The notes below the pieces were generated by a model. That model had not been told where the DNA came from. It saw nothing but the letters and a program-made list of their open reading frames with translations, and did not search any database. Shown here piece after piece: positions 9,041 to 16,775 of a stretch of 64,000 nt of DNA (its first letter is position 1; each line of letters begins with the position of its first letter). Source of the stretch: Anaerolinea thermophila (GTDB taxonomy: Bacteria > Chloroflexota > Anaerolineae > Anaerolineales > Anaerolineaceae); assembly GCF_020723905.1 (NCBI RefSeq), contig NZ_DYHZ01000002.1, forward strand, positions 434,001-498,000, given 5' to 3'. The position numbers and the translations under genes were made by a program.

Positions 9041-10285
9041 ATGGTCGATATTGAAAAAGCCAATCAACAGGCTGTAGAACAAATGATGGAAGCCCGACCG
9101 GTAGTGGTGGGCGTCGCTCCGGCAATTGATGTCATCCCCGGCATGCACAGGGATTTACTGCTTCACGCCGGTCCTCCGGTGACCTGGGATCGCATGGCTG
9201 GCCCGATGAAAGGTGCCATGGTCGGCGCTTTGATCTGGGAGGGGCGTGCCAAAAACTGGGACGAAGCTGAAGCCCTGCTGAGCAGTGGCAAGATTAAATT
9301 TGAACCCTGCCATGAGCATTCTGCGGTTGGTCCCATGGCGGGCGTGATTTCCCCCTCGATGATGGTGTACATCGTGGAGAACAAGACCCATGGTAACAAA
9401 GCCTACTCCGGTTTGAACGAAGGACGCGGCAAGGTTCTGCGCATGGGCGCCTACAGCGAAGATGTGCTGGCACGCCTGACCTGGATGAACGAAGTGCTTG
9501 GTCCGGTCTCCAATGCTGCCCTGGAAGCCATGGGTGGGCTGGATCTGCGCACCCTGCTGGGTAAAGCCCTGCACATGGGTGATGATGGACACAATCGCTT
9601 GGATGCGGCTTCCATTCTTTACACTACTCAACTGGCGCCGTGGATTGTCAAGGTTGCCAAAGACAGCAATACTGCTTCGGAAGTTATCCGCTTCCTTGGC
9701 GAAAACGCCTTGAGCATTCTCAATCAGGTTATGGCGGGTTGTAAGACCATGACCGATGCCGCACATGGCATTGAAGGGTCTACCATCGTCACCGTGATGG
9801 CACGCAACGGCACCGATTTCGGTATCCGCGTCAGTGGTCTGGGTGATCGCTGGTTCACCGGACCGGCGGGCAAGGTGAAGGCACTGTACTTCCCCGGCTT
9901 TACCGAGAAGGACGCCAACCCCGATATTGGCGACAGCACCATCACCGAAACGGCGGGCATTGGCGGCTTTGCAATGGCGGCGGCTCCGGCAATCGTCACC
10001 TTCATCAGCGGTACTCCCCAGGATGCCGTCAACACCACCCTGGATATGTACGAAATTACCTACGCCGAGCACAAATACTTCACCATTCCTTACCTGAACT
10101 TCCGTGGTACGCCCACCGGTATTGATATCCGCAAGGTCATTGAGAAGAACATCCTGCCGCGAGTCAACACCGGCGTTGCCCACAAAGACCCCGGCGTTGG
10201 ACAGGTGGGTGCAGGCGTGGTGACTCCGCCCCAGAACATCTTCGAAGATGCCCTGGTGGCATTTGCGGAGCAATACGGTTTCTAG
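9041..10285 (+). CDS. DUF1116 protein (AllG/YlbE-like carbamoyltransferase subunit)
   Basis: A 414-residue protein with DUF1116 family features: HAGPPVTWDRMAGPMKGA near residues 42-59, SAVGPMAGVISPSMM near 95-108, ALHMGDDGHNR near 178-188, and the C-terminal region DPGVGQVGAGVV. In the E. coli allantoin pathway the corresponding protein is one of three subunits of oxamate carbamoyltransferase together with FdrA and a DUF2877 protein. It follows fdrA directly with a GGGAGG ribosome site, so the two are surely co-transcribed. A hairpin with eight T follows the gene, suggesting partial termination before the next gene. The family assignment is confident; the substrate is not known. Confidence 0.85.
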   Translation: MVDIEKANQQAVEQMMEARPVVVGVAPAIDVIPGMHRDLLLHAGPPVTWDRMAGPMKGAMVGALIWEGRAKNWDEAEALLSSGKIKFEPCHEHSAVGPMAGVISPSMMVYIVENKTHGNKAYSGLNEGRGKVLRMGAYSEDVLARLTWMNEVLGPVSNAALEAMGGLDLRTLLGKALHMGDDGHNRLDAASILYTTQLAPWIVKVAKDSNTASEVIRFLGENALSILNQVMAGCKTMTDAAHGIEGSTIVTVMARNGTDFGIRVSGLGDRWFTGPAGKVKALYFPGFTEKDANPDIGDSTITETAGIGGFAMAAAPAIVTFISGTPQDAVNTTLDMYEITYAEHKYFTIPYLNFRGTPTGIDIRKVIEKNILPRVNTGVAHKDPGVGQVGAGVVTPPQNIFEDALVAFAEQYGF

Positions 10286-10296
10286 CACGAATGCGC

Positions 10297-10343
10297 CCTT
10301 GTGACACGAGAGCGAGCGTGACAGAGGATACAAGGTTTTTTTT
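10297..10343 (+). terminator. Hairpin with T-run inside the island operon
   Basis: CCTTGT (10297-10302) pairs with ACAAGG (10330-10335), enclosing a smaller CACG/CGTG stem, and is followed at once by eight T (10336-10343). It lies between the DUF1116 gene and the two-domain cyclase gene, whose SD (AGAGGAGGAT) comes soon after. It may lower downstream expression. Confidence 0.5.
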
Positions 10344-10363
10344 CGGATCAAGAGGAGGATCGT

Positions 10364-12037
10364 ATGGACCGTGAGCGATTTATCAAAATGATGGCGGAAG
10401 CCAAAATGTACGACCTGACGCAGGACTGCAGCATCTTCACTCCGCCTTTCCCGGGCGACAAAGCGCTGGAAGTGCACTTCTTCAAGCGCGTCACCGGTGC
10501 CTACGGCGGCGGTCAGGGCGCCAATGGTCAGATTCTCAACTGGAGCAACAGTGTGGGCACCCATCTGGTGGGTGAAACTGCCTTCCATTCCGGCGGGCGG
10601 CGCATTTCCGATATCCCGTTGAGCGATTTGTGCGGTCCCGGCGTGATTGTGGACATCTCGGACATGGTATCCGATTACAGCATCTACACCCCCGAGATGA
10701 TCATGAAGAAAGCCGATGTTCGCCCCGGCGATATTCTGATCATCAATACGGGCTATCACCGCTATTCATGGGATCAGCCGGATGTGGTCAACCCTGAGGC
10801 GCAGGGCGGTGTGGAGTCCAAAGAATTCGGGTTCTACGTGCGTCATCCCGGTCCCTCGATGGACTTCTACAAATGGGCGCTGGACATGAAACTGAAGGTC
10901 ATCGGTGTGGACTGCGGTTCTGCCGAGCACCCCATGAACACCACCATCCGCTACATGCACGAGAATCACTTCCGCCGCGCCGAAGAAAAACTGATGCGCG
11001 AGCACGGCAAGAAGTGGGAAGAGATGTTCCCGCCGGATGAGTACTATCAGTTAACCCACATCACCATGCCGAAGAACCATCTGGTGTTCCTGGAGGCGGT
11101 GGTGGGCGAAATCGATAAACTCAAGAACCAGCGCGCGTGGATTACCATCATGCCCATCCCCTTCATGGAAGTGGAATCGGCATGGGCACGGGTTGCCGCC
11201 TATCAGGCGCCGGAGTGGATGAGCGAAGCCGAGTTCTACGAGGCGATGAGCAAAGCCGAAATGCTCGACATGACTGTGCCCTTCAGCGTGCAGACCCCGC
11301 AGTGGCTCAACTACGTGCCGTTGAGCGTTACCTATCACCGCCGCGTGGGTGGGCAGTATTTCGGCATGGGACGCAACAGTTCCATCTGCAATGCTTCCAT
11401 CCATCTGGCAACCCACATGGACGGCGAGAAACACTTCTACCCCTCTGGTCGCACCATTGGGCAGGTGCCGCTGTCTGAATGGGTGGGTCCCGGCGTGATT
11501 GCCGATATTTCCCATCTGGTGAGCGATGCCAGCGTGTACACCCCGCAGATGATTGAATCGGTGGTGGACATCCGCAAGGGCGATATTCTGGTCATCAAGA
11601 CCGGCTGGCACCGCTATGGCTGGATCAGCCCCGAGTCGGATGAATTCCGCTACATGGTCAAGCATCCGGGTCCTTCGCCCGATTTCTCCGAATGGGCGGC
11701 AAAACTGGAACTGAAGTGGATTGGTGTGGATGCGGTTTCGGCGGATCACCCGATGAACACCATCATGCGCATCTGGCATCCCAAGACCTTCCAGGAAGCC
11801 AATGAGAAACTCAAGCGCGACTTCGGCAAGACCTGGGATGAGATGTACCCGCTGGATAAATACTATCAGGATATGCATCTCAACCTGTTCCCCAAGCGCA
11901 TCGTCCACGCCGAGAATCTCGGCGGCGATATTGCCCGCGCCTCCAGCGGACGTTATTACATCGGCTGCTACCTGCAAAAGGCAATGGAAGCCGAGTCCAT
12001 GTGGGGTCGCTTCGTTGCCTTCAAGGAAGGCGAATAA
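10364..12037 (+). CDS. Tandem two-domain cyclase-family (isatin hydrolase/KynB-like) protein with degenerate first domain
   Basis: A 557-residue fusion of two cyclase-family (PF04199-type) domains, each about 265 residues; the family normally has one. These are metal-dependent amidohydrolases (kynurenine formamidase, isatin hydrolase) that open cyclic or linear amides. The second domain (from about residue 290) keeps the signature as H347, H351, D353 and H357. In the first domain the aligned positions are S63, H67, V69 and A73, so two of three metal ligands in this motif and the catalytic His are gone, while the later Glu in FLEAVVG is kept. Domain 1 is probably a structural or regulatory pseudo-domain. 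A single-domain paralogue at 27912 keeps every ligand. The cyclic amide substrate is inferred from context. It is preceded by AGAGGAGGAT. Confidence 0.85.
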   Translation: MDRERFIKMMAEAKMYDLTQDCSIFTPPFPGDKALEVHFFKRVTGAYGGGQGANGQILNWSNSVGTHLVGETAFHSGGRRISDIPLSDLCGPGVIVDISDMVSDYSIYTPEMIMKKADVRPGDILIINTGYHRYSWDQPDVVNPEAQGGVESKEFGFYVRHPGPSMDFYKWALDMKLKVIGVDCGSAEHPMNTTIRYMHENHFRRAEEKLMREHGKKWEEMFPPDEYYQLTHITMPKNHLVFLEAVVGEIDKLKNQRAWITIMPIPFMEVESAWARVAAYQAPEWMSEAEFYEAMSKAEMLDMTVPFSVQTPQWLNYVPLSVTYHRRVGGQYFGMGRNSSICNASIHLATHMDGEKHFYPSGRTIGQVPLSEWVGPGVIADISHLVSDASVYTPQMIESVVDIRKGDILVIKTGWHRYGWISPESDEFRYMVKHPGPSPDFSEWAAKLELKWIGVDAVSADHPMNTIMRIWHPKTFQEANEKLKRDFGKTWDEMYPLDKYYQDMHLNLFPKRIVHAENLGGDIARASSGRYYIGCYLQKAMEAESMWGRFVAFKEGE

Positions 12038-12048
12038 CGTTTTTTGAA

Positions 12049-12089
12049 TGCAAGTCTCCAGGGTGGTTTCATCTCTCTGGAGACTTGCA
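12049..12089 (+). terminator. Perfect 13-bp hairpin between cyclase and Mo hydroxylase genes
   Basis: TGCAAGTCTCCAG (12049-12061) is exactly complementary to 12077-12089, with a 15-nt loop. No T-tract follows. It ends 33 bp before the next start codon. It may be an mRNA-stabilising or processing stem or a weak terminator separating expression of the two parts of the operon. Confidence 0.45.
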
Positions 12090-12122
12090 GTTAACCGCAA
12101 TGGGAATGGAGGTTCTTAATTT

Positions 12123-12998
12123 ATGAAACCGATACCCTTTGAGTATTTTGCTCCAACCAGTACCGAAGAAGCGCTGGAACATCTGGCGAATCTCGGCTAT
12201 AACGGAAAAGTACTGGCAGGAGGGCAAAGCCTCATCCCTGCGATGAACTTTCGCATGGCGCGCCCCGGGGCACTGGTGGATTTGAATGGCATCCCCGAAC
12301 TGGCGTACATTAAACCCACTGCCGATGGCGGGCTGGCGATTGGCACCATGACCCGCGACAGCAAGGTGGAGCACAGCCCCGAAGTGGCTCAGCGCTTTCC
12401 TTTGTTGCTGGAGGTGATGCCCAATATCGCCCACCCGCAAATTCGCAACCGCGGGACCTTTGGCGGCTCAATTGCCCATGCCGACCCGGCAGGACAGTTG
12501 CCCGCGATTTCCATCGTTTTGAACGCCAATCTCAAGGTGCTTAAAAAGGGTGGGGAGCGCTGGGTCAAAGCCGAAGAGTTCTTCCTCGGTCCGTTCATGA
12601 CCGTCCTCGAGCCGGAAGAGATGCTGGCGGAAGTGGTGTTGCCCGGTTTACCCCCGCACACTGGCAGCAGTTACCAGCAGGTTTCCCGCCAGAAAGGTGG
12701 TTACTCTCTTGCAGCAGTTGCCTCGGTGGTTACGCTGGATACAGCGGGAAAATGCACCAGCGCCCGTATGGTGATGATCAGTGTAGGGGATGTGCCCATC
12801 CTTTCTGAAGCCGCCACACGCATCCTGGTTGGGCAAAAGCCTACCCCCGAAGCCATTGCCGAAGTGGCAGAGATTGCCGCCAGCAAGGAAATTGATCCCG
12901 GCACCGACATTCACGCTACAGCCGAGTACCGTCGCCACCTGGTTCGTGTGCTGGTGAGGCGGTCGCTCTCTACTGCGTTTGAACGAGCCGCAAAATAA
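12123..12998 (+). CDS. Molybdenum hydroxylase 1, FAD-binding medium subunit (CoxM-like)
   Basis: A 291-residue FAD subunit of the xanthine dehydrogenase/CO dehydrogenase family. It carries the two FAD-pyrophosphate motifs expected: AGGQSLIP near residues 36-43 and TFGGSIAHADPAGQLPA near 115-131. The second motif is the CoxM-type form. It passes electrons from the 2Fe-2S subunit encoded next to an acceptor. It forms an M-S-L operon with the two following genes; the stop codon precedes the GTG of the small subunit by 10 bp. Function: part of a hydroxylase that inserts water-derived oxygen into a carbon next to nitrogen in an aromatic ring, if it follows the usual chemistry. The substrate cannot be read from the sequence. 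Confidence 0.88.
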   Translation: MKPIPFEYFAPTSTEEALEHLANLGYNGKVLAGGQSLIPAMNFRMARPGALVDLNGIPELAYIKPTADGGLAIGTMTRDSKVEHSPEVAQRFPLLLEVMPNIAHPQIRNRGTFGGSIAHADPAGQLPAISIVLNANLKVLKKGGERWVKAEEFFLGPFMTVLEPEEMLAEVVLPGLPPHTGSSYQQVSRQKGGYSLAAVASVVTLDTAGKCTSARMVMISVGDVPILSEAATRILVGQKPTPEAIAEVAEIAASKEIDPGTDIHATAEYRRHLVRVLVRRSLSTAFERAAK

Positions 12999-13008
12999 GG
13001 AGGGAAAC

Positions 13009-13488
13009 GTGACCACGCATACGATTAAAGTCAAAGTAAATGGCGTTGAGTACGTTCGGGAAGTGGAGCCCCGCCGTCTGCTCAGTGATTTCCTCCGGCA
13101 TGATCTGGGTTTGACCGGCACGCATGTGGGTTGCGAGCATGGTCTTTGCGGCGCCTGTACCATCCTGTTTGATGGCGAGCCGGTGCGTTCCTGCCTCATG
13201 TTTGCCGTTCAGGCAAATGGACATGAGGTGACTACAGTGGAAGCGCTGGGCACTCCCGAAAAGATGCACCCCCTGCAGGAAGCCTTCCATGAGAAGCACG
13301 CCCTGCAGTGTGGATACTGCACGCCGGGTTTCCTGATGACCCTCAAACCCTTCCTCGAAACGCATCCCAACCCCACCGATGAGGAAATCCGCGAGGCGAT
13401 TGATGGAAACCTGTGCCGTTGCACCGGTTATGAACACATCATCGAAGCCGTCAAACTGGCGGCTGAGAAGATGGCTACCCGTTCGTAG
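13009..13488 (+). CDS. Molybdenum hydroxylase 1, 2Fe-2S small subunit
   Basis: A protein of about 159 residues with the two 2Fe-2S clusters of the family: a plant-ferredoxin-type cluster (CEHGLCGAC followed by a Cys in RSC) and the C-terminal helical cluster (CGYCTPGF and CRCTGY). It carries electrons from the Mo centre to FAD. I chose the GTG at 13009 because AAGGAGGG lies just upstream; an in-frame TTG at 12979 would overlap the previous gene and lacks a ribosome site. It sits in the M-S-L operon between the FAD and Mo subunits. Confidence 0.9.
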   Translation: MTTHTIKVKVNGVEYVREVEPRRLLSDFLRHDLGLTGTHVGCEHGLCGACTILFDGEPVRSCLMFAVQANGHEVTTVEALGTPEKMHPLQEAFHEKHALQCGYCTPGFLMTLKPFLETHPNPTDEEIREAIDGNLCRCTGYEHIIEAVKLAAEKMATRS

Positions 13489-13505
13489 GGAAAGGAGAGG
13501 TTACC

Positions 13506-15854
13506 GTGGCTGGACGAGTTTTTGGTCAAAGCATTCCCCGCAACGAGGACCCCTACCTGTTGACGGGTCAGGCAAAGTTCATTGATGATATTGAACTGCC
13601 GGGCATGCTCCATGCCGCTTTCTACCGCAGTGATTACGCTCATGCGCGGATCAAGAAAATTGACGTGTCAGAGGCGCGCAAACTGCCCGGTGTGATTGCC
13701 GTGTACACGGCAGAAGATTTTGGCGAGTTTGTGCGACCGGGTCCCCTGCAGGTTCCACCGCCAACCGCCATTAAAGGCTCCATTTTCCACGCCCGCCCCT
13801 TGATGCCCATTGCCAAGGATAAAGTGCGTTACTCTGGCGAGCCGCTGGCAGTGATCATTGCGGAAAACCGCTATATCGCCGAAGACGCCATGGATTACAT
13901 TGTGGCGGAACTGGAACCATTACCGGCGGTAACGGATCTGGAGAAAGCCCTTGAACCCGGCGCACCGCTGGTGCATGAAGACCTTGAAAGCAATCTGGCG
14001 GCGCTGGTCAAGCAGGAGCGCGGGAATTATGAAGAAGCCGCTGCCAAAGCCGATGTGGTCATTAAGAAAAAGATTTATGTGGATCGCGGCGCCGGTGCGG
14101 CAATGGAAAACCGCGGTCTTGTGGTCAACTGGGACGACCGCGCCCGCGAAATGACCATCTGGGCAACCACACAGGCGCCCATTCCTTTGCGCAACAGCAT
14201 TGCCACACGCCTGGGGTTGTTCGAGGAACAGGTGCGGGTGATCACCCCCTTCATTGGTGGCGGATTTGGTCCCAAGATTATGACCTCACAGCCGGATGAT
14301 GTGTTGCTGCCCATCATTGCCATGTGGTTGAAGCGCCCCATCAAATGGATTGAAGACCGCCGTGAGAACTTCCTCGCCACCACTTCGGAGCGCGATCAGA
14401 TCCACTACGCCGAAATTGCCCTTACCAGAGACGGCATCATTCTGGGCGTGAAGGATGTGTTCTATCACAACACTGGCGCTTATGACCCCTACGGCATGAC
14501 GGTGCCATTGAACACACAGACTCACACCGTGTCCTGCTATGAAGTGCCCAATTTCTACACCGAAATCCGCATGGTCTTTACCAACGAGTATGTGGTGACG
14601 CCAGTCCGCGGTGCGGGACGCCCCGAAGGCGTGTTTGTGATGGAACGGTTGCTGGACTACGCCGCCCAGGAACTGGGCATGGATCCGGCAGAAATTCGCC
14701 GCCGCAACCTTTTGCGCAAGGAACGCTTCCCGTATCCCACGGGCATCATTGGGCAGGACTTTGTGGAAGGTGTGCTGGATAGCGGCGATTACCCCGAAAC
14801 CCTGCGCCGGGTGATGGAAGTGATTGAGTACGAAAAGTTCCGCAAGGAAATCCAGCCGCAACTGCGTGCTCAGGGCAAGCATAAGGGCATCGGCATTGTC
14901 TGCTTCACAGAAGGGACAGCAGTCGGACCGTATGAAGGTGCGCGCGTCACGGTTGGCGCGAATGGCAAGGTGACCGTGGCTACCGGCATCAGCACCCAGG
15001 GTCAGGGACACTTCACCGTCTTTGCGCAAATTGCCGCCGAGCAGTTGGGTGTGGACGTCAAAGATGTCAATGTGATTACCGGCGATACCGGACACTTCCA
15101 CTGGGGTGCGGGCACATTTGCCAGCCGGGGTATGGGCGTTGCCGGGACGGCGGTATACAATGCTGCCGTCAAGGTGCGCCAGAAAGCCCTGCAATTTGGC
15201 GCCAGGTTCCTGGGCGTTTCTGAAGACGAAGTAGAACTGTGCGACGGCAAGGTATGTGTCAAAGGTGATCCGTCCCGCAGTATGCCGCTGGGCGAAATTG
15301 CTCTCAAAGCCAACCCTACCCGCGGCACAATTGAGCCCGGGGTGGAACCCGGTCTGGAAGCCACAGCATACTTTGGACCTCCTTACGGCGCAACCGGTGC
15401 AGGTGCGGTGGCAATGATTGTGGATGTGGATCCCGAAACGATGGCGGTCAACATCGAGAAGTTTGCCATTGTGCATGACTGCGGTACGGTGGTCAACCCC
15501 TTACTGCTCGAAGGGCAGGTGATGGGCGGCGTGCACATGGGCATTGGCAACGCCTTCTATGAGAAGATTAAATACGACGAAAACGGGCAGTTGCTGACCG
15601 CTTCGCTGATGGACTACCTCATTCCGCAAGCCACCGACATGCCCAAAGAGATGATTGTGGAGCATCTGGAGACGCCTTCGCCGCTCAATCCTCTGGGGAT
15701 GAAAGGGGTGGGCGAAGCAGGCGCAATTCCCACTCCGGCATGCTTCATGCAAGCCCTGGAAGATGCGCTCTACGAGTACCGCCTGCAAATTGACGAGACG
15801 CCGCTGAATCCCAGCCGGCTGTGGGAACTGGTGCAGCAAGCGCCCAAAAAGTAA
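13506..15854 (+). CDS. Molybdenum hydroxylase 1, molybdopterin-binding large subunit
   Basis: The catalytic subunit of 782 residues with a GTG start behind GGAAAGGAGAGG. Visible family motifs are the N-terminal IPRNEDPYLLTGQAKFIDDI, the loop FIGGGFGPK, VRGAGRPEG, GQGHFTVFAQIAAEQLGV, and GVGEAGAI near the C-terminus with the catalytic Glu. The RGAGRPEG form is typical of CO dehydrogenase-like members, but the CO dehydrogenase active-site CSFR loop is absent, so it should hydroxylate an organic substrate and not CO. The adjacent CoxG-like gene fits this subgroup. It binds Mo with a pyranopterin cofactor. Substrate unknown; an N-heterocycle is suggested by the permease and cyclase genes. Confidence 0.9.
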   Translation: MAGRVFGQSIPRNEDPYLLTGQAKFIDDIELPGMLHAAFYRSDYAHARIKKIDVSEARKLPGVIAVYTAEDFGEFVRPGPLQVPPPTAIKGSIFHARPLMPIAKDKVRYSGEPLAVIIAENRYIAEDAMDYIVAELEPLPAVTDLEKALEPGAPLVHEDLESNLAALVKQERGNYEEAAAKADVVIKKKIYVDRGAGAAMENRGLVVNWDDRAREMTIWATTQAPIPLRNSIATRLGLFEEQVRVITPFIGGGFGPKIMTSQPDDVLLPIIAMWLKRPIKWIEDRRENFLATTSERDQIHYAEIALTRDGIILGVKDVFYHNTGAYDPYGMTVPLNTQTHTVSCYEVPNFYTEIRMVFTNEYVVTPVRGAGRPEGVFVMERLLDYAAQELGMDPAEIRRRNLLRKERFPYPTGIIGQDFVEGVLDSGDYPETLRRVMEVIEYEKFRKEIQPQLRAQGKHKGIGIVCFTEGTAVGPYEGARVTVGANGKVTVATGISTQGQGHFTVFAQIAAEQLGVDVKDVNVITGDTGHFHWGAGTFASRGMGVAGTAVYNAAVKVRQKALQFGARFLGVSEDEVELCDGKVCVKGDPSRSMPLGEIALKANPTRGTIEPGVEPGLEATAYFGPPYGATGAGAVAMIVDVDPETMAVNIEKFAIVHDCGTVVNPLLLEGQVMGGVHMGIGNAFYEKIKYDENGQLLTASLMDYLIPQATDMPKEMIVEHLETPSPLNPLGMKGVGEAGAIPTPACFMQALEDALYEYRLQIDETPLNPSRLWELVQQAPKK

Positions 15855-15920
15855 ATGATCGGGAGTGAAGCCCCGTGATTTTAAAAATCTCATATACAAT
15901 ATTGAGGAGGATATTTATCC

Positions 15921-16544
15921 ATGCAACTCGAAGGTGAACACGTTTTCAAGGGACCGCGCGAAGAAGTGTATGCCATGTTTCGCGATCCTGAAGTGCTGGC
16001 AACCGCCGTGCCCGGTGCGCAATCGTTAACCAAGATTGACGACCAGCATTTCGAAGGTGCCATGAACATCCGCATTGGTCCGGTCTCCGGATCTTTCTCC
16101 GGGAAGGTGGAAGTTGCCAATGAGGTTTACCCCGAAAAATTTACCCTCATCGTGGAAGGTCGCGGCGCACCTGGATTTGCCAAGGGCATGGGAGATGTGG
16201 AACTCATCGATCAGGGAGATGGCACAACCCTGTTGAAGTACTCCGGAGACGTTCAGATCGGCGGAACCCTGGCGAGTGTGGGACAGCGCATGATTGACAG
16301 CGTAGCGAAAAGCATCATCAAGACTGCCTTCGAGACGTTGGACAAAGCCCTGGAAGCCCGCCTGGCGGCAAAAGCGGGAAGCGCCCCGGTAGAATTCAAA
16401 GCCCCCACGGAGGCAGAATTTGCCGCCGCCGTAACCAAAGACATGGCATCAGGGTTATCAAAGGTAGCGGAAGTGCGTATGCTCTTTTATGTCATCCCGC
16501 TGATTGTGGTGCTTGTCATTGTGGCATACCTGCTTTCGCACTAA
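15921..16544 (+). CDS. CoxG-like SRPBCC protein with C-terminal membrane anchor
   Basis: A 207-residue protein. Residues 1 to about 145 match the carbon monoxide dehydrogenase subunit G family: opening MQLEGEHVFKGPREEVYAMF, then VLATAVPGAQSL and GDGTTLLKYSGDVQIGG. A variable linker follows, then one hydrophobic helix at the extreme C-terminus (IPLIVVLVIVAYLL), so it is anchored to the membrane by its tail. CoxG recruits CO dehydrogenase to the membrane in aerobic CO oxidisers; here it may dock Mo hydroxylase 1 to the membrane or to a quinone acceptor. The SD GAGGAGG precedes it. It ends the Mo hydroxylase 1 operon, with a hairpin just downstream. Confidence 0.85.
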   Translation: MQLEGEHVFKGPREEVYAMFRDPEVLATAVPGAQSLTKIDDQHFEGAMNIRIGPVSGSFSGKVEVANEVYPEKFTLIVEGRGAPGFAKGMGDVELIDQGDGTTLLKYSGDVQIGGTLASVGQRMIDSVAKSIIKTAFETLDKALEARLAAKAGSAPVEFKAPTEAEFAAAVTKDMASGLSKVAEVRMLFYVIPLIVVLVIVAYLLSH

Positions 16545-16556
16545 AGTTGTGGATAG

Positions 16557-16585
16557 GGTGATTCGAAGGGGGCGAATCACCTTTA
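16557..16585 (+). terminator. Intrinsic terminator after the CoxG-like gene
   Basis: GGTGATTCG (16557-16565) pairs perfectly with CGAATCACC (16573-16581), with a 7-nt purine loop followed by TTTAT. It lies 13 bp after the stop codon. Confidence 0.7.
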
Positions 16586-16775
16586 TCGAAATTCCTCAAC
16601 GAAAAACGGGCATGGAGGAGACAGCGCCCGGAGAAGAGGAGAAAAGGAGGTGGTTATCGAGGGTACGTGAAGCGTTTTTCTCATCCCTGTGGGCTGGCAA
16701 ACCCACAAAGTTTTCAACCGTTTTTTCATCCAAAATCACCTGTTCCATATTTTTTCTTCGGAGGAAGGAAGTCAC

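Noticed and set aside
9155-10759. A 534-codon open frame on the minus strand across the DUF1116 gene
   Set aside because: It lies fully opposite confidently assigned genes (DUF1116 and the cyclase), has no recognisable motif or ribosome site, and is rich in His/Arg as expected for an antisense shadow.
14286-15476. A 396-codon minus-strand frame opposite the Mo hydroxylase 1 large subunit
   Set aside because: Antisense shadow of a well-supported gene, with no domain features.
12123-16544. Aerobic carbon monoxide dehydrogenase (coxMSL-G)
   Set aside because: Gene order and the CoxG-like gene suggest it, but the large subunit lacks the CSFR active-site loop that distinguishes true CO dehydrogenase.
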